NCBI GenBank assembly: GCA_946965045.2 | Contig: OX337230.1 | Location: 248,001 to 312,000 of the forward strand | From: Epithemia pelagica | Taxonomy: Eukaryota > Bacillariophyta > Bacillariophyceae > Surirellales > Surirellaceae | Reading direction: 5' to 3' | DNA length: 64,000 nt | Shown here: in pieces, positions 19,030 to 27,855 of the stretch | Numbering within the stretch: the stretch's first letter is position 1 | How the letters are laid out: each line of letters opens with the position of its first letter | Translations under genes and position numbers: made by a program | Notes under the pieces: generated by a model | Told to the model about the DNA's origin: nothing | The model's database searches: none | What the model saw: the letters and a program-made list of their open reading frames with translations, nothing else

Positions 19030-19600
19030 ATGCTCGAGCATTTTATATACAGGGTGAATTGATACACCACACTGACATGGCGTGAGAGGGGTGGAATGGG
19101 AACCTGATGCAAATCCTCATAGGTCCAATACGCCTCCTCACCGTCCTTCCTGGACGACAAACGTGTGCCATTGCTCCCATTCGGTGCTGGTTGTCCTCCT
19201 TGTGCAGGTGGTCCACCACTACAGGTTCGTGTGGGAACCAATTGCCAGTCGTCACGACTTGGGAGGGTGCAAAGGGCACTACACCGACGAGTTACAAGGC
19301 ATTCATGGTTTGAGCGGGCTTATCCACATCGGACCAATTGAAACACAAAACAATTACGATAATTTCTTGGTGTCTTTGTCGTTGTTGCCGTTGCGATGAT
19401 TGGTGTTGTTGTTCGGGACTCGTCGTCCTGGTGGATGTCAACGTTTGTAGACCAGCAACACCGTTGTAGTCTGGGAGACTGCTGGTTTTTCGTTCGAAAG
19501 AACGACCGTGGTGGCTATTTTGGTGTATCGCGCAAAGCCAATGATCGTATTGTATGGTTCCAAGTAATCCATTGAACCAAGTCATGGTGCGCCATCACGA
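19030..19600 (-). pseudogene. Alpha-galactosidase C-terminal fragment
   Basis: The minus strand matches the last 150-180 codons and the 3-prime flank of the GH27 gene at 21381-22949. Shared pieces include LTSTRTTSPEQ, NWSDVDKPAQTMNAL and PFAPSQVVTT, and the terminal DNA around TACAGGGTGAATTGATACAC. It has no catalytic domain, and the frame changes between the two main pieces (near 19280). It is the partner of F-box copy 2 in the left half of the segmental duplication. Confidence 0.82.
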
Positions 19601-19669
19601 TAAAATGGACAGATTCTTCAAACCACGGCAAAGAAGAATCATGTGTGATACCGTTTGGATCCACCTTTC

Positions 19670-19848
19670 CGGCCAATCAGAAAATTCCAAAGTCGGAATT
19701 AAAATAATTCAGTTCCCTCCAAAGTCTTACAACACATCCAAATTCATTCTGGCCAATCACAAGGCTTCTTAAAATCCATAAAACCAAAAGCCATTAACAT
19801 CAAAACAATCCTTTTATCTTGTACGTGTCCCGAGCTCTTGATAGAGCC
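19670..19848 (+). promoter_or_regulatory. Promoter of F-box-like copy 3, paired CCAAT boxes
   Basis: GGCCAATC occurs at 19671 and 19751, about 176 and 96 bases before ATG 19849, with the same AAGGCTT...AAAATCCATA flank as copy 2. Conservation of the pair across copies suggests it is functional, probably bound by an NF-Y-type factor (inference). Confidence 0.6.
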
Positions 19849-21075
19849 ATGGACTATCACGACGAAGATGACGGGCTGTGTTGGCAAGACATGGACCATG
19901 GCTGCCGTCAGACGGAACGATTGACTGTTGCCTCGACGGGCTCTACTCGACTGACCACGGGGAAACTGCGGAAAAGCAACAAGAACAATAAACGCAAGAA
20001 AAGATCTACCATCCAAACGGAAGAATCGCGCAAGAAGAAGAAGAACGAGAGAACATCTCCGATACGGCCATTGTCTCTCTTGTCTCACTTTCCAGTTGGA
20101 TTCTTCAACGATGGAAACGGAATTGGATGCCAATTGTTTGAAAGTCGCATCCGTGCCTTCTTGTCGGTTCGTGATGTCGGAGCATGCGCCATGACCTGTC
20201 GGGCTCTCGCCACGCTGTGCCCCACCTATACGGTTCCAGAACTGTTGAGAGGACAGCGAGGACTCGAAAACCATCAATTGTCACCCCGAAAACAGCGAAT
20301 AACCCTCGATGCTGTCGTGATGAGATTGGTCACAACCTATCATAGGGAACAAGACAGACCCACTCGCTGCTGCTGGGTCACCCCTGAAAATCCGGAATAT
20401 GACATACTCGTCGAGCTGATGGAGAGCGAAGTAGACATGAAGATTTATCACCCAGAAGAACTGCCCAAAGTACAACTGCTCATGAAGGAGTTTCTCCAAG
20501 GTTTCAAAGAGACGGTCGATAACGACAGCCAGTGCATTTCGCAATGGTCCTCCAATGCCCTATTCTCGTACTGTTTGCGTACATTCTATTATCCAGATTT
20601 TTCTCAAATGTTCGAGACGGACTTTCCATATTCTCCAACGTTCGATATGGAGTATGAACAAAAATTGTTCATTAAGTTTTGGTTCGACCAAGACGATTCC
20701 GAGTTCTTGTCGAGAAATTGGGTTTTGATATCCGCATTTCTGGATGATATGGACAGCATTATGTATCGGTCGGCGTACAATGTCACCCACATCATTCGCA
20801 TGTTGATTCAGTACGACACCTGCACGGATGGTTTTCTTGATTTGGAAACCAAAGAGGAACGATTGGTACTGACTCCACCAGCCCATGATGGATACGAATG
20901 GTGGTACACACGCCTCCTGGGTGACGCGTGTCCCGGAGTGACCAAAACTTTGGTCATTTTTGCCAGGGACGCGGATAGCGGAATTATACGGCCGTTTTTC
21001 ATTCATGAGAATACTCGAATCAACTTCCCCCTCAAGGCCGGAAGAGACGATGAGTTCCATGACAAGACTGAGTAA
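19849..21075 (+). CDS. F-box-like family protein, copy 3 (intact)
   Basis: 408 residues from ATG 19849 (context AGCCATGG); the frame is open upstream only via TTG. It starts with an acidic segment (MDYHDEDDG), then a Lys/Arg-rich stretch near 45-75 and an F-box-like region near 95-125 (RIRAFLSVRDVGACAMTCRA). A conserved middle (MRLVTTYHREQDRPTR) and a long C-terminal domain follow, ending WWYTRLLGDACPG...RPFFIHENTRINFPLKAG. No F-box partner repeats (LRR, WD40, kelch) are visible. If the F-box is real the protein would serve as an SCF adaptor; otherwise the function is unknown. It is the only uninterrupted member among four copies in the window. Its end lies 305 bases from the convergent alpha-galactosidase. 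Confidence 0.8.
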   Translation: MDYHDEDDGLCWQDMDHGCRQTERLTVASTGSTRLTTGKLRKSNKNNKRKKRSTIQTEESRKKKKNERTSPIRPLSLLSHFPVGFFNDGNGIGCQLFESRIRAFLSVRDVGACAMTCRALATLCPTYTVPELLRGQRGLENHQLSPRKQRITLDAVVMRLVTTYHREQDRPTRCCWVTPENPEYDILVELMESEVDMKIYHPEELPKVQLLMKEFLQGFKETVDNDSQCISQWSSNALFSYCLRTFYYPDFSQMFETDFPYSPTFDMEYEQKLFIKFWFDQDDSEFLSRNWVLISAFLDDMDSIMYRSAYNVTHIIRMLIQYDTCTDGFLDLETKEERLVLTPPAHDGYEWWYTRLLGDACPGVTKTLVIFARDADSGIIRPFFIHENTRINFPLKAGRDDEFHDKTE

Positions 21076-21380
21076 CCGTAGTGAATTTCGAGCATCTCAA
21101 AACCCTGACGTCCTACGTTTCATGCCCCTTTCGATTGGCGTTCATCTGTTTTGCCCATGTCCAATCGCTTTGTCTGGCCGATACATTTCACCGATACGTC
21201 ATAATGGCATGGACCGCAAATGTAGTTCTTTTTGATTCTTCATTCATGCCTCGCTATATAGTGAGGTCCGTGACAGCATTGTTTTCTTTTCTTTCTTCCC
21301 AATGTTCGTTAATCGAGATTCGAAATTCATGTCCTGCCCATGAATATCTAGAGTATCTCGTCTTGTGTGTGGTTGGCCTC

Positions 21381-22949
21381 TCATTTTTCGGATTCGGCAT
21401 CTTCGAGTAGTGTATACAGGGTGAATTGATACACGACACTGGCATGGCGTGAGAGGGGTGGAATGGGAACCTGTTGCAAATCCTCATAGGTCCAATACTC
21501 CTCCTCGTCGTCCTCCTTCCTGGACGACACGCGTGTGCCATTGCCCCCATTCGGTGATGGTGGTCCTCTTTCTCCTTTTTCTTTTGCTGGTGGTTTGTCC
21601 ACCACTACAGGTTCATGTGTGAACCAATGGTCAATCGTCACGACTTGGGAGGGTGCAAAGGGCACCACACCAACAAGTTGCAAGGCATTCATGGTTTGAG
21701 CAGGTTGATCCACATCGGACCAATTAATACGCAGAACAATCACGACAAGTTCTTGGTGTCGTCGTCGTAGTTGCTGTTGCGATGATGATTGGTGATCTTG
21801 TTCGGGACTTGTCGTCTTGGTGGATGTCAAGGTCCGGCTGCTGGTGGTGGTTTGTCGTACAAAGGTCTTGCAGGCACTGGTATAAATGGTAAAGTCATCG
21901 CGACCATCGTCATTGACGCGTCCATTGACGCGGGTCATGGGTCGGGTATCGGCATGTTGATGCCACGCCAAAAGTGGTGGATGCGTGACGAGGTGGTACC
22001 AGTCGGGATTGTGAACCAATTGCGTCACATCCAGACTGAGCAAGAGGGGTGCCTTGAGCAGTGCCCACAACACAAATTGGGATGTGACTTCGTCCCCATT
22101 GAGTTTGCTGTGCGGATTGCCGAGATGCAAGACGTCTAGATCCATCCAGGCCCCGGGTTGGACTCGATGGACATGTTGGAGCGATATTTCAACCGTGTCG
22201 TAAAGGGCACGCCAGGTTGGACGAACATCGCCCGTGGTCCGCCAAGAATTGCCCACGGCGGCCGCCCACTGCCACGAGGCTTCATGGCCCCATTGACACA
22301 GTGAATAGACCATGGGTCGACCCGTGGCATTGAGCGCATTGCGCATGGCGACAAAGCGTGGCAAACTGGCCAATTGGCCTGCTCCACAATTGTCATACTT
22401 GACATAGTCCACGCCCCAGTCGGCAAAGGTTTGGGCATCCACCGCTTCATATCCCAGAGAGCCTGGAAAGCCGGCACAGGTTTGCACACCGGCACTGGAA
22501 TAAATACCAAGCTTCAATCCTCGATCGTGCAGGTACTGCGCCAACCATTTCAAACCTTGGGGAAATCGTACAGGATCGGCAATCAACCGAGGTTGGTTTG
22601 TCGTACTTGTCGTTGTCGACGAATGGTGGTCGGGCTGATCCGGCGGTTGCCGTTGTTTGGCACTCCAACAATCGTCCAAATTCAGGTACCGATATCCCAC
22701 TTGATCCAAGTGCAAGTCGATCATTTGTTGAGCCGTTTGTACCATTGTCTCTTGATTCGTGTTGTTACTACAACCAAAGGCATTCCAGGCATTCCATCCC
22801 AAGGGTGGCACCAAGGCCAGTCCATTGTCCAAGGCACGAACTTGATATGTGTTGGGGGAGGAGAACAACAAGAAGAGGAGGAAGAAGAAGACGATACCAT
22901 GGTACCACCATACCCTTGGATCCGTTGGATGTTCCTTCCAACGGCCCAT
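21381..22949 (-). CDS. Alpha-galactosidase, GH27 family, secreted or membrane-anchored
   Basis: 522 residues from ATG 22949; the longer open frame begins at GTG and is not used. A hydrophobic segment (GIVFFFLLFLLF) near residues 18-30 acts as signal or anchor. The (beta/alpha)8 barrel starts at PPLGWNAWNAFGC, followed by LNLDDCW and LGIYSSAG...TCAGFPGS. The nucleophile motif YVKYDNCG has Asp near 186, and the acid/base Asp lies near 242 in RTTGDVRPTW. WMDLDVLHLGN follows. These are the standard GH27 signatures for removing terminal alpha-galactose. The C-terminal 170 residues contain a Ser/Thr/Gln linker and a block INWSDVDQPAQTMNALQL that looks like part of a beta-sandwich. This tail, but not the barrel, is duplicated at 19.0-19.6 kb. 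Confidence 0.9.
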   Translation of the reverse strand: MGRWKEHPTDPRVWWYHGIVFFFLLFLLFSSPNTYQVRALDNGLALVPPLGWNAWNAFGCSNNTNQETMVQTAQQMIDLHLDQVGYRYLNLDDCWSAKQRQPPDQPDHHSSTTTSTTNQPRLIADPVRFPQGLKWLAQYLHDRGLKLGIYSSAGVQTCAGFPGSLGYEAVDAQTFADWGVDYVKYDNCGAGQLASLPRFVAMRNALNATGRPMVYSLCQWGHEASWQWAAAVGNSWRTTGDVRPTWRALYDTVEISLQHVHRVQPGAWMDLDVLHLGNPHSKLNGDEVTSQFVLWALLKAPLLLSLDVTQLVHNPDWYHLVTHPPLLAWHQHADTRPMTRVNGRVNDDGRDDFTIYTSACKTFVRQTTTSSRTLTSTKTTSPEQDHQSSSQQQLRRRHQELVVIVLRINWSDVDQPAQTMNALQLVGVVPFAPSQVVTIDHWFTHEPVVVDKPPAKEKGERGPPSPNGGNGTRVSSRKEDDEEEYWTYEDLQQVPIPPLSRHASVVYQFTLYTLLEDAESEK

Positions 22950-23381
22950 ACTGATCTCGTCACGAGAGAGATGTGGACACCCGTTTACTATTTTCCAATC
23001 CAAGGTTCGATTCCTCCTCTGTTCTCCGTCTCTCGTGTGCCTTTGTTTTCCATCCAAGAAAATAGAGAACACGAGATCAGAAGATATTTTGTGTGTGATG
23101 GCATCAATGGCATAGCATCCTCCAAAAAAGATCTTTGTTGTTGCGTGACGTCACTTCCAAATGCGGTTCTAAAGCGACCTTGATGGATTTGAGTCGCACC
23201 CAGCGCACTTACGGCTATGCGAAGCAAAATAGCAATGGCATAGGAACGGAGTAGATGATTTAAAGGCACTTGTTACGCCTCCACCCGTCGACTGGCATCT
23301 TCTTCTGCGGATTCGACCAATACAACAGAGGAGCCCACAAACACACAGTCTCTCGTGTCTGTGATCTATTTAACTATACCC
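22950..23381. other. Intergenic between galactosidase start and the next gene end
   Basis: No gene seen. Open frames reaching into this gap come from the upstream in-frame extension of the galactosidase gene, which lacks an ATG, and from shadows. Confidence 0.5.
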
Positions 23382-25202
23382 TTAGAGTTCTTCTCGGTCG
23401 ATTGTGGTAGTCGCCGTTTCCAATGGTTCCGTCTCCACGTCCCCTTCTTGTTGTTGTTGTTGTTGTTGTTGTTGTGGTTCTTGTGGTTGTCCCACGACTT
23501 CGGTCCCGGTAAACCACGTTGCTTGTCGGTTTCGTGGTTGTGTCGATTCATCGTGGTCTTGGTGGGCCGTTTCCTGTTGTTGTTGTTGCTGCTGCTGCTG
23601 ATTCTGGTAAGCTTCATCCAGTGCTTGTTGCCAGGCAGATGCATCCATGGGGGAGACGAGTGTTTGGACGGAATGGGGCAACAAGGTATCGGCCAAGCCA
23701 TGGTCCAAGAAATCGGCCAGTAAATGCGCCACCAAGGCCAGTTTGGTAGGTTGCTGGTAATCGTGGTGTTGTTGCACCACGAATTGGCGCAACCACGTGA
23801 CGAGCCAGGACACGTTGCACCAACTGGAAAGGGCCGACAAGCCCGTGGATCGATTATTGTCATTGGGCATGGCAATGGTTTTGGGCAGTTCATGGACCAA
23901 CTCAATCTTGGCGACCATGACGTAAACCATCGAGGACGACGAGTCGTTGTTGTTGTTGTTGTTGCTGGTGAGTTTCGGAACGAGAGGTTGGTAGGTGAGA
24001 CGACTGGAATGAATCCACGTCCATCCGGCCGGGAGTCCACCATCCTCCTCCTGGTGTGGAATGGGTCGCTTTTGAAAGCGATTCCAAAATTCGACAAACG
24101 GCGAAACAATTTTACTGTCTTTGTCGTTTTCCCCCGATTGTGGCAAGATGGTACGAACCGTGACATGATGCGATCCTCCCGTCACCTCCACTGTCGTCGT
24201 GGAACCGTCTGGCGTCGTGTTACGAATGCGACGAATGGGTCGAGGAAGATCAACGGTACGTTCCGGGGGTGCCGTACATTGGACGCCGCCTGGTGTCTTC
24301 TTGTTCTTGTAGTCGTCCTCCAAACGATGATAGGCATGCACGGTCAAATCGTGCAAAACAATGCTGTCGACCGTGACACTGTACAATCGACGAAGCGTCG
24401 GTGCCAAACGAGCGTGCAACAACTGAGTGAGCCACTGTCGATCGTCGTTGGTAAAGGGATGGGACTGCCAATTCAAGGTGCAATCGTATCCCAAGTTGGC
24501 TTCAATGCTGCTGCTGCTGCTGCTGCTGCTCGTGGTGGTCGTAGTCGTAGTGACGGGGGCATGAGGGACCTTGTCAAAGCCCACTGGATCGACTCCCACC
24601 AGGAAGCGATCATTCTTCTCCGTGTCGTTCGAATCGAGTTGTCGTCGTCGTTGCGCCGTGGCGTGAATGCGGTCCACCAAGTGGAACATTTCCTCCACCG
24701 AAAACAGGGGCACTCCCACACTGCCGCGAGCCAACATGGTTTGATGCGGCGACAAGGTTCCCAACAAGACCACCACGGTCCAGACCAAGCCCATGAACGA
24801 CACGAGTGCGACATGCCATTCGGAATACACCACTACTGGCGGTGGTGTATCCTCGTTCTCTTTGGTGGTGCTCCGTTTGCCTCGACGACCACCTTCTTGC
24901 TGTTCTTGTTTCTTTTGTTGTTGTTCTTGTTGTTGTTGTTGTTCGAGTTCGTAGCGTTGTTCGGAAATGCCCAACACGCCAATCAGAGGCACGACGAGGC
25001 ACCACAGACAGAGGGCGGCCGTCAAGCCCAGGACGAGCCACCACCGAACCTGATCCCACTGGGGAAGGGACACTTGCAAATAGGCTTCCCCGGCATACCA
25101 GGAGGACGACGACAGGTCTGCTGCGGCGACTGCCGTTGGGGTGTTGACACATTGGCCCACCCACAAGAACCAAGGAAGACGAAGAAGAAATGGTCGATTC
25201 AT
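23382..25202 (-). CDS. Two-TM membrane protein with large soluble domain, unknown
   Basis: 606 residues from ATG 25202. The N-terminus resembles a signal peptide (FLLRLPWFLWVGQCV). Two strong membrane segments follow, WWLVLGLTAALCLWCLVVPL near 53-75 and WHVALVSFMGLVWTVVVLLG near 125-150, separated by a Gln/Lys-rich loop. The remaining 450 residues form one or two soluble domains (for example NLGYDCTLNWQSHPF and SSWCNVSWLVTWLRQF), with Thr, Ser and Asn runs and two poly-Gln tracts near the C-terminus. I considered the GPI-transamidase subunit PIG-S because of the two-TM design and the phrase SVTVDSIVLH, but the expected C-terminal membrane helix is absent, so no family is assigned. The frame is uninterrupted, and the long opposite-strand frame over it is a shadow. 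Confidence 0.68.
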   Translation of the reverse strand: MNRPFLLRLPWFLWVGQCVNTPTAVAAADLSSSSWYAGEAYLQVSLPQWDQVRWWLVLGLTAALCLWCLVVPLIGVLGISEQRYELEQQQQQEQQQKKQEQQEGGRRGKRSTTKENEDTPPPVVVYSEWHVALVSFMGLVWTVVVLLGTLSPHQTMLARGSVGVPLFSVEEMFHLVDRIHATAQRRRQLDSNDTEKNDRFLVGVDPVGFDKVPHAPVTTTTTTTSSSSSSSSIEANLGYDCTLNWQSHPFTNDDRQWLTQLLHARLAPTLRRLYSVTVDSIVLHDLTVHAYHRLEDDYKNKKTPGGVQCTAPPERTVDLPRPIRRIRNTTPDGSTTTVEVTGGSHHVTVRTILPQSGENDKDSKIVSPFVEFWNRFQKRPIPHQEEDGGLPAGWTWIHSSRLTYQPLVPKLTSNNNNNNDSSSSMVYVMVAKIELVHELPKTIAMPNDNNRSTGLSALSSWCNVSWLVTWLRQFVVQQHHDYQQPTKLALVAHLLADFLDHGLADTLLPHSVQTLVSPMDASAWQQALDEAYQNQQQQQQQQQETAHQDHDESTQPRNRQATWFTGTEVVGQPQEPQQQQQQQQQEGDVETEPLETATTTIDREEL

Positions 25203-25989
25203 TCTATAGATTGTTGCAACTTGTGGAACTTAAAAGAGACAAGGATGGAACGGAAGAATACCCTCACACAAGGATTGAATCGTACACACACGAGTAATAG
25301 ATACAACTTTTGTTGTGTATCATCCAAAGAAGACCTACAAAAAAGATACGACCTGGAATCCAAAAGATTCTCCCGAGCAATTCCATCTTACAGATGCGAC
25401 TCAGATTTGAAATTCAAGATATCGGATCTGACAGGATCTATAACCTATGAGGTAAGACTTAGTCGCCGTAGATAGCATAGTTTAGTTGAGGTTGTCTATG
25501 TCTTTATAGCTAAGGGACTCGTACTCCTCCATCTATGATCCCTGTCTCTGGAACGAACTTCCACCCGTGTCGTATCGAATCATCATTGGAACAAAATGTG
25601 GGTAAGGTTGTAAGAAGGTCTGTGCCGGCAATGATCAAGTCTATCCCATTACCAAGGATCGTAGGAACGGGAAATGACTTGGTGTTTCCACAGGTTTGCA
25701 GTCTCCACCCACAATACTCCCCTACGATTGTCTCCTTTCTCCCAACAATGCATTGAGAAATTCTAGTCTCCTCAATCTACCTAATACGAGACTGCAATGG
25801 CTTCGAGTTCAGCTGTTCAAGTTCCTCGTCCGCTCGACTCCCTGTGGTGAACGGAACAAAGGTCATCTCATCAGCGCCTCGGCATAGAGGCTTTGTTTCG
25901 TGACTGGAACACCTCTGCTTCGCTTTTCCAAGTCGAAGCAGTGCCCCCGCAGTAACTTTTCCAAACTCTAGGGTAACTCCGATCCCCTT
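25203..25989. other. Intergenic; no gene seen
   Basis: About 790 bases with only short, motif-free open frames. It lies between the 5-prime end of the membrane protein gene and the 3-prime end of the ankyrin pseudogene. Confidence 0.5.
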
Positions 25990-27116
25990 TCAATAGTCTG
26001 AGTCATCAGAGTTTGGAAAGTCGTAGTGCTTCGGGCAGTTTTTTGCATCCAAATAGGCCAGGATATGCTTCCGTCCGTTACGACATTCGGCATTGTGATA
26101 GGTCCTTCCATCCAAGGGACATGCCTTCTCATGAGCATATTGGAGACAGTCTAAATGACCTCCTTCCGCAGCTGCGGCACAGGTTCGTTCGTCCCATGGA
26201 CATTGTATTTCATGAGCATACCGCAAAGTCTCCAAATGTCCTTGTTTGGCGGCTCCTTCACAGGTTCCGGCATTTACAGGACAACCATGCTCCAAGAGAT
26301 ATTTCAATGTCTCCAAATGCCCATTGTATCTTCGTCCCACGTACAGCCAAATTCACGGGCCAACTGGAGACAGTCCAATTGGCCGCTGCGAGCGGCAAAA
26401 CGACAGGTATATGGATCCCACGGACAACCCTTTTCGAGAACATATTGGAGACAGTCCACATTGCCCGCTTCGGCAGCCGACGATGCCAATCGGCTATCCC
26501 ACTCGCACCCTTGCTCGTACGTGTGCACAAGAATATGGAAATGGCCGTGTCGGACGGCCTCCATGGCCGTATTGCACTGCATCGAACAGCCATATATGTT
26601 CGTACAGGTATCGGAGGCAATCCAAGTGTCCCTTTTGGGCGGCCGTGCTGGTCGTTCGAGAGTCCCAGGAAAAGCCATGTTCATGAGCCCACTGCAACAC
26701 GCTCAAGCATCCCTGCTGGGCCGCAACCAGGCATGGTTGGTACTTCCATCTCTGAATCATTCCGTTCTTGTCATGTTGTTGTTGAGGCAAAAGACAAGCT
26801 GATACCAATACCTGGCACAGGAGAGACTGGCAAACACGGCCTTGGCGTGTGTTTGTGTGGCGGCAGGGTGAACATACAGTTCTTGAAACTGCCGATTTAC
26901 TCCAGCGACAAAAATGTAATGCCCTGGGCCTACAAAGGAGAAGATATGCACCCCAAGGCTTTGGTTTTCCAACAGCTTCAAGAGCGGATTCTGAGTAGTC
27001 TCATCATGGTCATTCATATTGCTAGCCTTGTCGTCGTCCTGATTGGCTTGCTTGGCCCTCTTGGCGACGGGAGGGTACAAATCCGACTTGTTCGTGTCGT
27101 TTTCTTCCTTGCACAT
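25990..27116 (-). pseudogene. Ankyrin-like repeat protein, frameshifted
   Basis: From ATG 27116 the first frame gives a polar N-terminus and an F-box-like helix pair (LLENQSLGVHIFSFVGPG, then FVAGVNRQFQELY). This arrangement is common in stramenopile ankyrin proteins. Degenerate ankyrin repeats follow in three further frames: AAQQGCLSVLQWAHEHGFSW, AAEAGNVDCLQYVLEKGCPW, AARSGQLDCLQLAREFGCTW, and NGHLETLKYLLEHGCP through AAEGGHLDCLQYAHEKACPL. The frame changes near 26780, 26590 and 26325, inside repeats, where introns are unlikely. Repeat phase is otherwise well kept, so decay is fairly recent. The first change, between N-terminus and repeats, might instead be a missed intron. Confidence 0.85.
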
Positions 27117-27855
27117 TTCTCTTTCCAGAGTCTCTCCGGACTACCGAATTGTCCCGTTGAGTGGACCGGAAAACTATCATCTCAAGACTCTCGCGTGCGC
27201 AAAACGACCGCCATGACCGACACTTTGTGGACGGATGAGACTGCATGAAAACTTCGTGCCACCTCTTTCAACGGAGCGTTATCAGCGACTGAAATGTGGA
27301 CAAGAAAAAAAACTATCCCATCTAGGTAGGTAGCCGAGAATAACCCATAGGAGTACTATACACTAGAAAGACGGATCACAAAGCTAGTAGGCGAGTGAAA
27401 GAATTGTTGGTCTCCAACCATGAAACACAGTCAACTGCATCTATCTTAATGTTTTTCTTCTAAATTGATTCATGGAAACCACGAACAGAAAGGTGACAAT
27501 GAAGCAGGTCGGCAGTGCAGATAAATAAAATCCTTGTAAGGGCAACAAACGGGATGGAGTTGGCTCAAATAGCTTCCATTATATAAGTGGTAGTTGTAAG
27601 AAGCATCGTTCTGTCGTTTCCCAACACTTTGCGCCGTTCCCTGATTACATATTTTGCACTCAACCACCTTTGACGTCTCCACAAGGAGTACCTACCTAGG
27701 TCAGGCAGAGGAGGCCGTATTTGGACAAGGAGAATGGTGCGAAGTGTTTCTGAATCGTATCCGCAAGATGCGGTCCCTGTGCTGGTTTCATATTCCCAGT
27801 CGCATTCCTTGTTGTGTGTTCTCAGAGTGCACACACGGCTCTACGGCTACTACTA
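27117..27855. other. Intergenic; no gene seen
   Basis: Carries CTAGGTAGGTAG at 27322-27333 and CCTACCTAGG at 27691-27700, members of a motif recurring in gaps of this window. No supported coding region. Confidence 0.5.

Noticed and set aside
23382-25202. GPI-transamidase subunit PIG-S
   Set aside because: Only the two-TM idea and one phrase fit; the C-terminal membrane helix and core motifs are not visible.
23724-25475. 583-codon plus-strand open frame
   Set aside because: Antisense shadow of the two-TM membrane protein; no ATG-supported domain.
26013-27248. 411-codon plus-strand open frame
   Set aside because: Antisense to the ankyrin repeats; its repetitive peptide is the complement of the repeat codons and has no own motif.
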